Assembly (NCBI RefSeq): GCF_030317205.1
Contig: NZ_JASZYB010000003.1
Coordinates: forward strand, 124,001-188,000
DNA from: Variovorax sp. J2L1-78
GTDB lineage: Bacteria > Pseudomonadota > Gammaproteobacteria > Burkholderiales > Burkholderiaceae_C
Direction of reading: 5' to 3'
Length of the DNA: 64,000 bases
The notes below the pieces were generated by a model that worked only from the letters and a program-made list of their open reading frames with translations, ran no database searches and was not told the origin of the DNA. A program made the position numbers and the translations under genes. Below are positions 37,181-45,857 of the stretch, in pieces (within the stretch, counting starts at the first letter, position 1; every line of letters begins with the position of its first letter).

Positions 37181-37872
37181 CGATCGCTCCCGACCGTGTC
37201 GCCCGCCGGGTCTCCGAAGGCGTAGCCGACGTTGCGCACGGTGTGAATCAAAGGCGTCGCGAACGGGCGATCCACCTTGGCGCGCAGACGCTTGACGGCG
37301 ACGTCGACGACGTTGGTGTCACTGTCGAAGTTCATGTTCCAGACCTCCGAGGCGATCAAGGTGCGCGACAGGGCCTCCCCCTGCCGCTTGACCAGCAGGT
37401 GCAGCAGCAGGAACTCCTTGTTCGTCAGCGAGATCTCCTCGCCCTGGCGCGTGACCTTGCGTCGGAGCACATCGAGCTTGAGGTCGCCGATCTCGTAGGC
37501 ATCGGCGTCGCGCACGGGCCCGCGGCGCAGCAGGGTGCGGATCCGCAGCACCAGCTCGGTGAAGGAGAAGGGCTTGACGAGGTAGTCGTCCGCGCCGAGT
37601 TCGAGCCCGCGGATGCGGTCGCTCAGCTGGTCGCGCGCGGTCAGGAACAGCACGCGCAGATCGTCCTTCTCGCGCAGCGCCGACATGATCTTCCAGCCGT
37701 CGATGCCGGGCAGGTTGACGTCGAGAACGACCAGGTCGTAGGCGTTGGTCAACGCCATCGCCAGGCCGTCGGTGCCCGTGCGCGACAGGTCGACGGTGTA
37801 GCCGCTTTCGCGCAGGCCCTTCTTCAGGTAGTCGCCGGTCCCGGGGTCGTCCTCGATGATCAGGATCTTCAT
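37177..37872 (-). CDS. OmpR/PhoB-family response regulator (CopR/IrlR-like)
   Basis: A 231-residue regulator. The receiver has the acidic pair (IIEDDPG), phospho-acceptor Asp51 (LVVLDVNLPG) and Lys near 101 (DYLVKPFSF). The C-terminal winged helix includes SLTNKEFLLLHLLV and SDTNVVDVAVKRLRAKVD, the pattern of heavy-metal-type regulators. It is transcribed before its kinase and is divergent from a small membrane-protein gene, the likely target; 123 bp lie between the starts. Confidence 0.9.
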   Translation of the reverse strand: MKILIIEDDPGTGDYLKKGLRESGYTVDLSRTGTDGLAMALTNAYDLVVLDVNLPGIDGWKIMSALREKDDLRVLFLTARDQLSDRIRGLELGADDYLVKPFSFTELVLRIRTLLRRGPVRDADAYEIGDLKLDVLRRKVTRQGEEISLTNKEFLLLHLLVKRQGEALSRTLIASEVWNMNFDSDTNVVDVAVKRLRAKVDRPFATPLIHTVRNVGYAFGDPAGDTVGSDR

Positions 37873-37995
37873 GCCGATGGATTCTCCGCCCCGGAAACGC
37901 ACGGGCCGATGACGATTTTGTCATTCACCTGTCACCCCCGGCCGCTGCCGGAATTCCTACAGTCTCGCCATCCCCACGACGAGAGACCGCTTCCC

Positions 37996-38502
37996 ATGCC
38001 TCACCCGCTTTCCTCCCTCGGCATCGCCCATACGGTGATCAGTCTCCTGCCGCTCGGCGCAGGTCTCTACAGCCTGGCCCGCTTCGGCACCATCGAGCCG
38101 AGTGCCCGGTCCGGCCGCGTCTACCTGGTTGGCATGGTGCTGTCGGTGCTGACGGCGTTCGGCCTGTCGAGCACCGGCAAGTTCAATGCAGGGCATGCGC
38201 TGGGCATCCTGGCGTTGCTGGCCATGGTCGGCGCATGGTCGGTGCCGAAGCTGCAATTCCTCGGCAGCGCCCGCACCTACCTCGCGACGCTGGGTTGGTC
38301 CTTCAGCTTCTTCCTGTTGCTCGTGCCCGGCATCAACGAGACGCTGAGCCGTCTGCCACCGTCCCGGCCACTGGCCAGCGGTCCGGATTCGCCGCTGGTG
38401 CGGGGGGCGTTGCTGGCATGGCTGGTCGTGTTCGTCGTGGGCTATGCATGGCAAGCGAGGACCCTGTATCGACGCCGGCGACCCGGTGCGACGCAGCGCT
38501 GA
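37996..38502 (+). CDS. Small integral membrane protein, probable two-component target
   Basis: A 168-residue protein with about five hydrophobic segments (HTVISLLPLGAGLYSLARF, VYLVGMVLSVLTAFGLS, ALGILALLAMVGAW, YLATLGWSFSFFLLLVPG and a last one ending VVGYAWQ). The ATG at 37996 starts with MPHPLSSLG; the longer frame runs antisense over the response regulator. No catalytic motif recognised. It is divergent from the two-component operon, suggesting regulation by it. Confidence 0.72.
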   Translation: MPHPLSSLGIAHTVISLLPLGAGLYSLARFGTIEPSARSGRVYLVGMVLSVLTAFGLSSTGKFNAGHALGILALLAMVGAWSVPKLQFLGSARTYLATLGWSFSFFLLLVPGINETLSRLPPSRPLASGPDSPLVRGALLAWLVVFVVGYAWQARTLYRRRRPGATQR

Positions 38503-38599
38503 AGCATCGATCCGGCCAAGCCCCGGGCATCCATCCCGGTTGGCGCTGAACTGAACCGGCTGGCGCAACGCCGCCGCTCCGGCCGCCAGGCCGCGTTCC

Positions 38600-38605
38600 T
38601 ATAAT
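38600..38605 (+). promoter_or_regulatory. Perfect -10 hexamer ahead of cobalamin riboswitch
   Basis: TATAAT occurs at 38600-38605, about 45 bp before the riboswitch core. No good -35 is visible at 16-18 bp spacing in this GC-rich stretch. The position fits a transcript start near 38612 that includes the whole aptamer. Confidence 0.5.
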
Positions 38606-38645
38606 CCGCGCGGGTTCGAGTCGGCATCAGGCCGGCTCGCCCACG

Positions 38646-38876
38646 GTTCGAAGGTGCCCCGACTGCGTGATGCGTCGGGGTTAAACGGGAAGCAGGTGAC
38701 GCGCGTCGCAACACGCGCCAGGCCTGCGCTGCCCCCGCAACGGTCAGCGGATTGGGACCTCCTCACGGGCTGCTTCGGCAGGCCAGCCACTGCGTCTTTC
38801 GACGTGGGAAGGCGAGGAGTCCGGTCTGGGTGCGCGCCATGCACGCAGACGCTCCGCGAGCCCGGATACCGGCCTT
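38646..38876 (+). promoter_or_regulatory. Cobalamin riboswitch (AdoCbl-type, Rfam-like)
   Basis: Conserved blocks occur in the right order: AAGGTGCC (38652-38659), GGGAAGCAGGTGAC (from 38688), GCCCCCGCAACGGT (38731-38744), GCCACTG (38786-38792), GGGAAGGCGAGGAGTCCGG (from 38806) and the B12-box-like GAGCCCGGATACCGGCC (38858-38874). It lies in the leader of the TonB-dependent receptor gene, 134 bp before its ATG. It would lower expression of the receptor and downstream uptake/chelation genes when cobalamin is plentiful. The 507-bp gap from 38503 to 39009 is otherwise non-coding; an open frame from 38752 through the aptamer is incidental. Confidence 0.93.
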
Positions 38877-39009
38877 CGCAACCGCTTCGGACGCTGCGGG
38901 CGTGCGTCGTTCCGGGCCGGTGGGTGTGCATGCACTGCGCCTGCCTGCGGCGTGCCCTGCGGCGAATTGCAATGGGTCCCGCGGGGTCGCGGGACGCTTT
39001 GGAGCACGC

Positions 39010-41175
39010 ATGCGCACGTTGTCCCCCGTTCCCGCCCGCCTGGGCCTCCTGGCCTTGTTGTCGCTGGCTGCCGGCGACGGCATGGCGCAAGAGGCCGATG
39101 CGATGGCCGAGATCTTCGTCACCGCCACTGCGCGGCCCGAAGCGCGCAGCCGCATCGCGGCCACCACGCAGGTCATCGACCGCGCAGCCATCGAGCGTTC
39201 GACCGCCAAGTCGGTCACCGACCTGCTGGCCGAGAACGCCGTCGGCTTCTTCAGCGAATGGACCGCTGCACAGACCTCCATCAACATCCGCGGCGCCACC
39301 AGCGACGGCCAGGGCCGCGACTACAAGGGCCAGGTGCTGGTGCTGGTCAACGGCCGGCGCGCCGGCACGGCCAACATCTCGAAGCTCGGCACCCGCGAGA
39401 TCGAACGCATCGAGATCGTGCGCGGCCCGGCGTCGGTGATCTACGGCAGCCAGAACATGGGCGGCGTGATCAACATCATCATGAAGAGCGGCGAGAACGC
39501 ACCGCCCAGCGAGGTCGGCATCACGGGCGGCTCCTGGGGCCTGGTGAACGGCTATGCGCAGAGCAGCGGCGGCAACGACAAGATCGACTGGTACTTCGGC
39601 GTGTCGGGCGGCAAGCGCGACGACTACCGCTCGGGCAAGGGCGGCAGCACGATGGAGAACACGTCGTGGGAGCGCCGCGGCTTCGCCGGCAGCGTCGGCC
39701 TGCAGATCGACGAGCTCAACCGGCTCGAATTCAAGCTGCGCACCGACGGCATCTACAACGCGGGCTTCCGCGGATCGGGCGCCAACACGATCAGCCAGGA
39801 CGATCGCACCAACGCGTCTTTCGACGCGACCTACGAAGGCCGCACGAGGGACGACCGCATGGGCTGGATGGCGCAGTTCTATTCGGTGAAGGACGAGGAC
39901 GAATTCAAGTGGGCGTCGCCGGTGGTGCGCACGGGCACGGCGGCCACGCCGGGCACGTCACGCGACCACAACGACCGCCAGCTCGACATCATCGGCACGC
40001 GCCTGCAGCCGCGCTTCCAGCTGGGCGAGGGCAACGACCTGCTGCTGGGCTACGACTGGGAACGCAGCCGATTGCGCTCCGAGCGCTTTCGCGTGGCGCT
40101 GCCCGGCGGCCCGACCGGCCAGGTCGCGCCCTACGACAACAACCAGACCGAGCACGTCAACGCACTGTACTTCGAGGACGCGCAGAAGTTCTTCAGCGAC
40201 AAGCTCACGGTGCGCGGTGGCGCCCGCCGCACCTGGGGCACGACCCGCTTCGACCCGACACCCAACCTGCCCCTGCAGCGCAGCGGCAGCCAGGACTACA
40301 GCGAGACCACCTGGTCGACCGGCGCGACCTGGCGCGCGCTCGACGTGCTCAACCTGCGCACCGGCATCTCCACCGGCTTCCGCGCGCCCACGTCGACCGA
40401 GCTCGGTGCCGACTTCACCGCGGTCGGCGGCGGCCGCACTTTCGGCAACCCCAGCCTGAAGCCCGAGAGCAACCGGCAGATCGAGTTCGGCAGCACGCTG
40501 CAGATGCCGGTGTGGACCGTGGACATGGCGCTGTTCCAGAACACCATCGCCGACCGCATCGTCACGGTGTCGCGCGGGCCGACGACCAACACGTCGGACT
40601 ACGCCAACAACGCGGCCGACATCGTGGTGCGCGGGCTCGAGACGAATGTCGACGTGGACCTGGCCAAGGCGCTCGACTTCGGCGCCGGGGCCCACAGCCT
40701 GCACGCCTACGGCAACGGCTATTACAACTTCACCATGCGCGACAAGGGCGCGACCGCGCTCGACACCGACCGCGTGCAGCGCATGTACAAGTACGAAGCC
40801 TCGGTGGGCCTGCGCTACGGCCGCGGCACCGGCAAGCTGGCGAACGACTGGAGCCTGCAGATCGGTGCCCTGCTGCGCGGACCGATGTGGTACGACACCG
40901 AAGAGGTGCTGCTGATCCCGCAGGGCGAACCGCGCAGCACCTTCATCCACCGCAAGGGCGCCTTCACCACCTGGAACCTGCGCGGCGACTGGCGCATCGC
41001 GCCGAACGTGAAGGTGTTCGCGGGCATCAACAACCTCTTCGACCTCAACCGCAGCCCGATCTTCATCGCGCTGGACCAGAAGCCGTGCATCGCCGACGCG
41101 CGCTTCCAGAACGGCGGATGCGGCACCTCCATGCCTGGCCGCGAGTTGCAGGTCGGCATGCAGGTCACGTTCTGA
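39010..41175 (+). CDS. btuB: TonB-dependent outer-membrane receptor, BtuB-like
   Basis: A 721-residue receptor. The signal peptide ends near GMAQEADA; a TonB-box-like EIFVTATA follows at the mature N-terminus. The plug domain contains INIRGATSDGQG, VLVLVNGRRAGT and RIEIVRGPASVIYGSQ, and the C-terminal strand ends in Phe (MQVTF). It is longer than E. coli BtuB (614). The ATG at 39010 is preceded by TTGGAG. Riboswitch control and the following ABC genes support cobalamin or another corrinoid as ligand; cobalt chelates are an alternative. Confidence 0.87.
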   Translation: MRTLSPVPARLGLLALLSLAAGDGMAQEADAMAEIFVTATARPEARSRIAATTQVIDRAAIERSTAKSVTDLLAENAVGFFSEWTAAQTSINIRGATSDGQGRDYKGQVLVLVNGRRAGTANISKLGTREIERIEIVRGPASVIYGSQNMGGVINIIMKSGENAPPSEVGITGGSWGLVNGYAQSSGGNDKIDWYFGVSGGKRDDYRSGKGGSTMENTSWERRGFAGSVGLQIDELNRLEFKLRTDGIYNAGFRGSGANTISQDDRTNASFDATYEGRTRDDRMGWMAQFYSVKDEDEFKWASPVVRTGTAATPGTSRDHNDRQLDIIGTRLQPRFQLGEGNDLLLGYDWERSRLRSERFRVALPGGPTGQVAPYDNNQTEHVNALYFEDAQKFFSDKLTVRGGARRTWGTTRFDPTPNLPLQRSGSQDYSETTWSTGATWRALDVLNLRTGISTGFRAPTSTELGADFTAVGGGRTFGNPSLKPESNRQIEFGSTLQMPVWTVDMALFQNTIADRIVTVSRGPTTNTSDYANNAADIVVRGLETNVDVDLAKALDFGAGAHSLHAYGNGYYNFTMRDKGATALDTDRVQRMYKYEASVGLRYGRGTGKLANDWSLQIGALLRGPMWYDTEEVLLIPQGEPRSTFIHRKGAFTTWNLRGDWRIAPNVKVFAGINNLFDLNRSPIFIALDQKPCIADARFQNGGCGTSMPGRELQVGMQVTF

Positions 41176-41177
41176 CG

Positions 41178-42059
41178 ATGAAGCGAATCGCGCTGGCCTT
41201 CGGTGTGTGCGTGGCGGCGCTGGCGCACGCCGCGCCCATCGAAGTGCGCGACGCACTGGGCCGCACCGTGGTGCTGCCCGCGCCGCCGCAGCGGCTGGTG
41301 ACCATCTTCGCGTCGAACACCGAATTGGTCGCCGCGCTCGGCCTGGTCGACCGCATCGTCGGCGTCGAGGAATACACGCGCTTCCCACAGGAGGCCGCGG
41401 CCAAGCCCAAGGTCGGCGGGCGGCTGGGCTTCTCGGTCGACGCGGTGGTGGCGCAGCGGCCCGACCTGGTCATCGTCACGCCGGCGCGACAGGCGGCCCA
41501 CCAGCTGGTCGATCCGATGGAACGCCTCGGCGTGCCGGTGATTGTGCTGCTGAGCCGCTCGGTCGGTGAGGTGCTCGACAACATCCGCCTGATCGGCCGC
41601 GCCACCGGCGTGTCCGAGCGCGGCGATGCGCTCGCGCAGTCGCTGCAGGTGCGGCTCGACCGCGTCGCGCAGCAGGTGGCCGGCCGGCCCGCGCCGCGCA
41701 TCGTGATGGTCACCGGCCGCGTCGGCAACGGCATGCTGCTGGTCGCGCGGTCGGACACCTACACCGGCGAGGCGATGGTCCTGGCCGGTGGCCGCTTCGC
41801 CATCGCCGGGCGCGGCGCCGTCGCGCAGGTGTCGCCCGAGGCGATCCTCGCGTCGAACCCCGACGTGCTGCTGTTCGCCGGCACGCAGGCGGCGCTGGAC
41901 GACTTGGTCCAGTTGCCCGGCTGGCGCGACATGCGGGCGGTGCGCGAGCAGCGCGCCGTCACGGTGTCGCGCAGTGAATTCCTCATCCCCGGCCCGCGCA
42001 CCATCGACGGCATCGAAAGCCTCGCGCGCTGGCTGCATCCCGTGAAGGCCAGCCCATGA
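41178..42059 (+). CDS. btuF: Periplasmic cobalamin/metal-chelate binding protein (BtuF/FecB-like)
   Basis: A 293-residue binding protein with signal peptide MKRIALAFGVCVAALAHA. The mature domain opens IEVRDALGRTVVLPAPPQRLV and includes FASNTELVAALGLVDRIVGV and RRPDLVI-type lobes of the TroA/BtuF fold (here QRPDLVIVTPARQ). It starts 2 bp after the receptor stop and overlaps the permease by 4 bp. A second BtuF-like protein is encoded at 52260-53156. Confidence 0.85.
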   Translation: MKRIALAFGVCVAALAHAAPIEVRDALGRTVVLPAPPQRLVTIFASNTELVAALGLVDRIVGVEEYTRFPQEAAAKPKVGGRLGFSVDAVVAQRPDLVIVTPARQAAHQLVDPMERLGVPVIVLLSRSVGEVLDNIRLIGRATGVSERGDALAQSLQVRLDRVAQQVAGRPAPRIVMVTGRVGNGMLLVARSDTYTGEAMVLAGGRFAIAGRGAVAQVSPEAILASNPDVLLFAGTQAALDDLVQLPGWRDMRAVREQRAVTVSRSEFLIPGPRTIDGIESLARWLHPVKASP

Positions 42060-43051
42060 ATCGCCGCAGCACGCGTGCCTGGTTGATCGCGACGGCGGTG
42101 CTGGTGGCCGCGCTCCTGCTCGCCGCCTGCGCGGGCCACGAATGGTCGTCGCCGTGCGCCATCGTCCGTGCGCTGGCCGGCGACGACAGCCTGCGCAGCC
42201 GGCTGCTGCTGCAATGGCGCCTGCCGCGCGTGTTCGCGGCGGCGCTGGTCGGCGCGCTGCTGGGCCTGTCGGGCGCGGTGTTCCAGGGCGTCTTCCGCAA
42301 TCCGCTCGCGGAGCCCTACCTGCTCGGCGCATCGGGCGGCGCGGCGCTCGGCGCCACGGTCGCGCTGCTGGTGCCGCTGGGCGTGCCGCAGGCGTATGTG
42401 CTGCCGGTGCTGGCCTTCGCTGGCGCGTGGGGCGCGACCGCGCTGGTGCTCGGCGTGTCGCGCGTCGCGGGCGCGCTCGATGCGGCGGGCATGCTGCTGG
42501 CCGGCGTCGCCATCGCGGCGATGCTCGGCGCGTTGCGGTCCTTCCTGATGCTCGCGCTGTCCGACGAAACGGTGAGCTTGCAGGTCGTGATGAGCTGGGT
42601 GCTCGGTGGCATCCAGACGCCGTCGTGGCCCGGCCTCGGGCTGCTGGCCGCCTTGTGCGTGGCGTGCCTGCTGGCGACGTCGCGCATCGCGCACGGGCTC
42701 GACCTGCTCGGGCTCGGCACGCGCGCGGCGCAGGGCTTCGGGCTCGACGTGGCGCGCTTCACGCCGCGGGCGGTCGTCGTCGGTTCGCTGGTGGTCGCGG
42801 CCGCGGTGGCCTACGGCGGGCTGGTGGCCTTCGTCGGCCTGGCGGCACCGCACATCGCGCGCTGGATGGTCGGGCCGCTGCACCGGGGGCTGCTGCCGGC
42901 ATCGGCATTGACGGGCGCCATCGTCGTGACGGTGGCCGATGCCATCGCACGCTCGGCGCTGCCGCCGGCGGAGATTCCGCTGGGGCTGGTCACGGCCGTC
43001 GCGGGCGGCCCCTTCTTCATCGTGCTGCTGGCGCGGCGGCTGCGATCATGA
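42056..43051 (+). CDS. btuC: FecCD/BtuC-family ABC transporter permease
   Basis: A 331-residue permease with about ten helices. The family segments RLPRVFAAALVGALLGLSGA, FRNPLAEPYLLGASGGAALG and VGLAAPHIARWMVG (near residue 260) match BtuC/FecCD. Both ends overlap neighbours by 4 bp. It imports corrinoid or metal chelate delivered by the preceding binding protein. Confidence 0.9.
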   Translation: MNRRSTRAWLIATAVLVAALLLAACAGHEWSSPCAIVRALAGDDSLRSRLLLQWRLPRVFAAALVGALLGLSGAVFQGVFRNPLAEPYLLGASGGAALGATVALLVPLGVPQAYVLPVLAFAGAWGATALVLGVSRVAGALDAAGMLLAGVAIAAMLGALRSFLMLALSDETVSLQVVMSWVLGGIQTPSWPGLGLLAALCVACLLATSRIAHGLDLLGLGTRAAQGFGLDVARFTPRAVVVGSLVVAAAVAYGGLVAFVGLAAPHIARWMVGPLHRGLLPASALTGAIVVTVADAIARSALPPAEIPLGLVTAVAGGPFFIVLLARRLRS

Positions 43052-43833
43052 GCGACACATCGCCCCTGCTGCTCGCAGCCCGAGGGCTGGGCGTATCGCG
43101 CCGCGGCCAATCCATCCTGCGCGACGTGTCGATCGGCTTCGGCGCGACCGGCTCCGTCGCCATCATCGGTCCCAACGGGGCCGGCAAGTCGACGCTGCTC
43201 GCGCTGCTGGCCGGCCTCGAGAAGCCGGCGACGGGCGAGGTGCGGCTCGGCACGCATCCGGTGGCCGACGTGCCTGCGGCCGAGCGCGCGCAATCGATCG
43301 GCTTCATGCCGCAGCACTTCGAGCCGCATTGGGACCTGGTGCTGGAAGAGCTGCTCGGCATGCGGCTCACGCCGCCGCGCGGGCAGGCCGCCGGCGTGTG
43401 GCCGACCGTCGACGAAGTGATCGCGCGCCACCAGCTCGAGGCCTTCCGCGGCCGCCGCTGGTCGACGCTCTCGGGCGGCGAGCAGGCGCGCGTGCTGCTC
43501 GCGACCGTGCTCGCGACCGACCCGCCGATCCTGCTGGCCGACGAACCCGGCGCCGCGCTCGACGTGCGGCATCGGCTCACGCTGGTCGAGGCGCTGGCGC
43601 AGCGCGGCCGCACGCGGCTGGTGATCGTGGCGATGCACGACCTCGACCTGGCCTTTCGCCACTTCGACCGCATCGTGGTGGTGGCCGACGGCCGCATCGC
43701 CATCGATGGTGGCGAAGAACTCATCCATGCCGCGCTACTCGACGAGAGCTTCGGCGTGGTGTTCGACCGCATCGGCGTGCCGCCGGGTGTGATGCTGCGC
43801 GCGCGCCTGCGCCAGCAGGGTGCGGCCCCATGA
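43048..43833 (+). CDS. btuD: ABC transporter ATP-binding protein, BtuD/FepC-like
   Basis: A 261-residue ATPase: Walker A GPNGAGKST near residue 42, Q-loop IGFMPQHFEPHWDL, signature TLSGGEQARVLLATVLA, Walker B ILLADEPGAALD, H-loop VIVAMHDLDLA. The start is the ATG overlapping the permease stop; the long frame upstream is a shadow of the permease. Its TGA overlaps the next ATG. Confidence 0.9.
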   Translation: MSDTSPLLLAARGLGVSRRGQSILRDVSIGFGATGSVAIIGPNGAGKSTLLALLAGLEKPATGEVRLGTHPVADVPAAERAQSIGFMPQHFEPHWDLVLEELLGMRLTPPRGQAAGVWPTVDEVIARHQLEAFRGRRWSTLSGGEQARVLLATVLATDPPILLADEPGAALDVRHRLTLVEALAQRGRTRLVIVAMHDLDLAFRHFDRIVVVADGRIAIDGGEELIHAALLDESFGVVFDRIGVPPGVMLRARLRQQGAAP

Positions 43834-44753
43834 TGCGCATCGACCTCGCCGGCTGGACCCGCGAAGCCACGCAAGGCGACCCGCGTGCCTTCTTCGCGCT
43901 GTTCGACGCGGCCGATCGCCTCGGCTTCGACGGCGTGTGGTTCAGCGAATTCCGGCTGCCCAGCGCCGACTGGCCGTACCCGTCGCCGCTGCTGCTGGCC
44001 GCCGCGCTGCTGGCGCGCACCGAGCGGCTGCGCGTCGGCACGTCGGTGCTGGTGCTGCCCCTGCACCAGCCGTTGATGCTCGCGGACGAGATCGCGCAGC
44101 TGGCGTTCCAGAGCGGCGGGCGCATCGACATCGGTGTGGGCCGCGGTACCGAGGCGGCGACGCTGGCCGCGCTGGCGATCGATCCATCGGAAACGCGTGC
44201 GCGTTTCGAGCAGCACTGCGCCGTGCTGCAGGCGAAGGCCGCGCAGGTGCCCCTCTACATCGCCGGGTCGACCCCCGAGACCCTCGGCTTCGCCGTTGCG
44301 CGGGACATCCCGCTGCTGCTGAGCCTGGAGCCGCCGGAGACCACGCAGCTCGGCCATGTCGCCGACATCCTGCAGGGGCGCCCGTCGACCCTGCTGCAAC
44401 GCTCGTCGCTGGCGCGCTACGTCTGCATCGGCGCGACCGCGGCGCAGGTGACGGCGCAGCTCGACGGCCTCTGGCCGAAGCTGCAGGAACGCCGCAACTT
44501 CTTCGCGGCGAAGCGCGGCGTGCCGCCCGACCAGGTGCCGCGCATCGACCCCGAGCGCATGCTGCGCGAACAGTTCATCCATGGCGACCCGGCGCAGTGC
44601 CATGTGCAGATCGCCGCCCTGCGGCAGCGCAGCGGCATCGGCGCGTTGCGCTGCGTCTTCAACGCCAACGGCCTGCTCGACAACACCCAAGCCCTCGCCG
44701 GCATGACGCTCTTTGCGAACGAGGTGCTGACCGCGCTTCGCGCGCCGGCATGA
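43830..44753 (+). CDS. LLM-class (bacterial luciferase-like) flavin oxidoreductase within cobalamin operon
   Basis: A 307-residue TIM-barrel protein: FDAADRLGFDGVWFSEFRLP at the start, LRVGTSVLVLPLHQPLMLADE (flavin-binding strands) and GGRIDIGVGRGTEAA. Two ATGs in tandem (43830 and 43833); the first overlaps the ATPase stop by 4 bp. LLM proteins use FMNH2 or F420 for monooxygenation or dehydrogenation. Its tight placement between transporter and cobW implies a corrinoid- or cobalt-related job, but none is established; handling of the lower ligand or of reduced flavin for corrin reduction are guesses. Confidence 0.82.
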   Translation: MMRIDLAGWTREATQGDPRAFFALFDAADRLGFDGVWFSEFRLPSADWPYPSPLLLAAALLARTERLRVGTSVLVLPLHQPLMLADEIAQLAFQSGGRIDIGVGRGTEAATLAALAIDPSETRARFEQHCAVLQAKAAQVPLYIAGSTPETLGFAVARDIPLLLSLEPPETTQLGHVADILQGRPSTLLQRSSLARYVCIGATAAQVTAQLDGLWPKLQERRNFFAAKRGVPPDQVPRIDPERMLREQFIHGDPAQCHVQIAALRQRSGIGALRCVFNANGLLDNTQALAGMTLFANEVLTALRAPA

Positions 44754-44779
44754 TTCCTCCCCTCTTCGAAAGTCACACC

Positions 44780-45838
44780 ATGCAAAGCGCAAAGATCCCC
44801 GTCACCATCGTCACCGGCTTCCTCGGCAGTGGCAAGACCACGCTGCTGCGCCACATCCTCGGCAACGCCGAAGGCAGGCGCATCGCCGTCATCGTCAACG
44901 AGTTCGGCGAACTGGGTATCGACGGCGAGATCCTGCGCGGCTGCGGCATCGGCTGCGACGATGAGGGCAACGAACGCGAAGGCGCGCTCTATGAACTGGC
45001 CAACGGCTGCGTCTGCTGCACCGTGCAAGAGGAGTTCCAGCCCGTGATGCTGCAACTGGCCGCGCGCCGCGGCGACATCGACGCGGTGATCATCGAGACC
45101 TCGGGCCTCGCGCTGCCCAAGCCGCTGGTGCAGGCCTTCCAGTGGCCGGAGATCGCGAACGTGTTCACCGTCGACGCGGTGGTCACGGTGGTCGACGGCC
45201 CGGCCGCCGCGTCGGGTCAGTTTGCCGAAGACACCGACGCGGTCGACGCGCAGCGCCGTGCCGACCCCAACCTCGACCACGAGTCGCCGCTGCACGAACT
45301 CTTCGAAGACCAGCTTTCGGCCGCCGACCTCGTGGTGCTCAACAAGAGCGACCTGATGGACGACGCCACGCGCATGCAGGTCGAGGCGCTGGTTCGCGCC
45401 GAGATCCCGGCCGAGGTGAAGATGGTCACGGCCAGCCAGGGCCGGCTGCCGCTCGCGCTGCTGCTGGGCCAGGGCCGCGCCGCCGAGACCACCATCGACC
45501 AGCGCACCAGCCACCACGACCATGAAGAGGACCACGACCACGACGAGTTCGACTCGCTCGTGATCGAGCTCCCCGCCGTCGACCGCGACCGCCTGATTGC
45601 CGCGCTCGAGCAACTGGTCGCGGCGCACACCATCTACCGCATCAAGGGCTTCGTCGCGATCCCGGGCAAGCCAATGCGTCTGCTGGTGCAGGGCGTCGGT
45701 AAGCGCTTCGACCACCACTTCGACCGCGCCTGGCGCGAGGGCGAGGCCAAGCGCACGCAACTCGTCTTCATCGGCGAAGACCTCGACGAAGCGGTGCTGC
45801 GCGAGGCGCTGCAAGGTGCGCTCGCCGCGATGGTCTGA
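44780..45838 (+). CDS. cobW: CobW-family metallochaperone GTPase
   Basis: A 352-residue COG0523 GTPase: Walker A GFLGSGKTTLLRHIL, metal-binding GCVCCTV near residue 75, guanine-specificity NKSDL, and a His/Asp-rich loop (HHDHEEDHDHDE) near residue 245 suited to buffering cobalt or zinc. The C-terminal CobW_C domain follows (HTIYRIKGFVAIPG). An ATG at 44750 overlapping the previous stop would add ten residues; 44780 aligns better with the family. It is thought to supply Co2+ to CobN. Confidence 0.9.
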   Translation: MQSAKIPVTIVTGFLGSGKTTLLRHILGNAEGRRIAVIVNEFGELGIDGEILRGCGIGCDDEGNEREGALYELANGCVCCTVQEEFQPVMLQLAARRGDIDAVIIETSGLALPKPLVQAFQWPEIANVFTVDAVVTVVDGPAAASGQFAEDTDAVDAQRRADPNLDHESPLHELFEDQLSAADLVVLNKSDLMDDATRMQVEALVRAEIPAEVKMVTASQGRLPLALLLGQGRAAETTIDQRTSHHDHEEDHDHDEFDSLVIELPAVDRDRLIAALEQLVAAHTIYRIKGFVAIPGKPMRLLVQGVGKRFDHHFDRAWREGEAKRTQLVFIGEDLDEAVLREALQGALAAMV

Positions 45839-45857
45839 ATCTGCGCGCCGGCCCGCC

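Noticed and set aside
38752..39009. N-terminal extension of the BtuB-like receptor through the riboswitch
   Set aside because: The frame happens to be open, but it lies inside the conserved aptamer and would precede the signal peptide; the ATG at 39010 has a ribosome site and a proper signal sequence.
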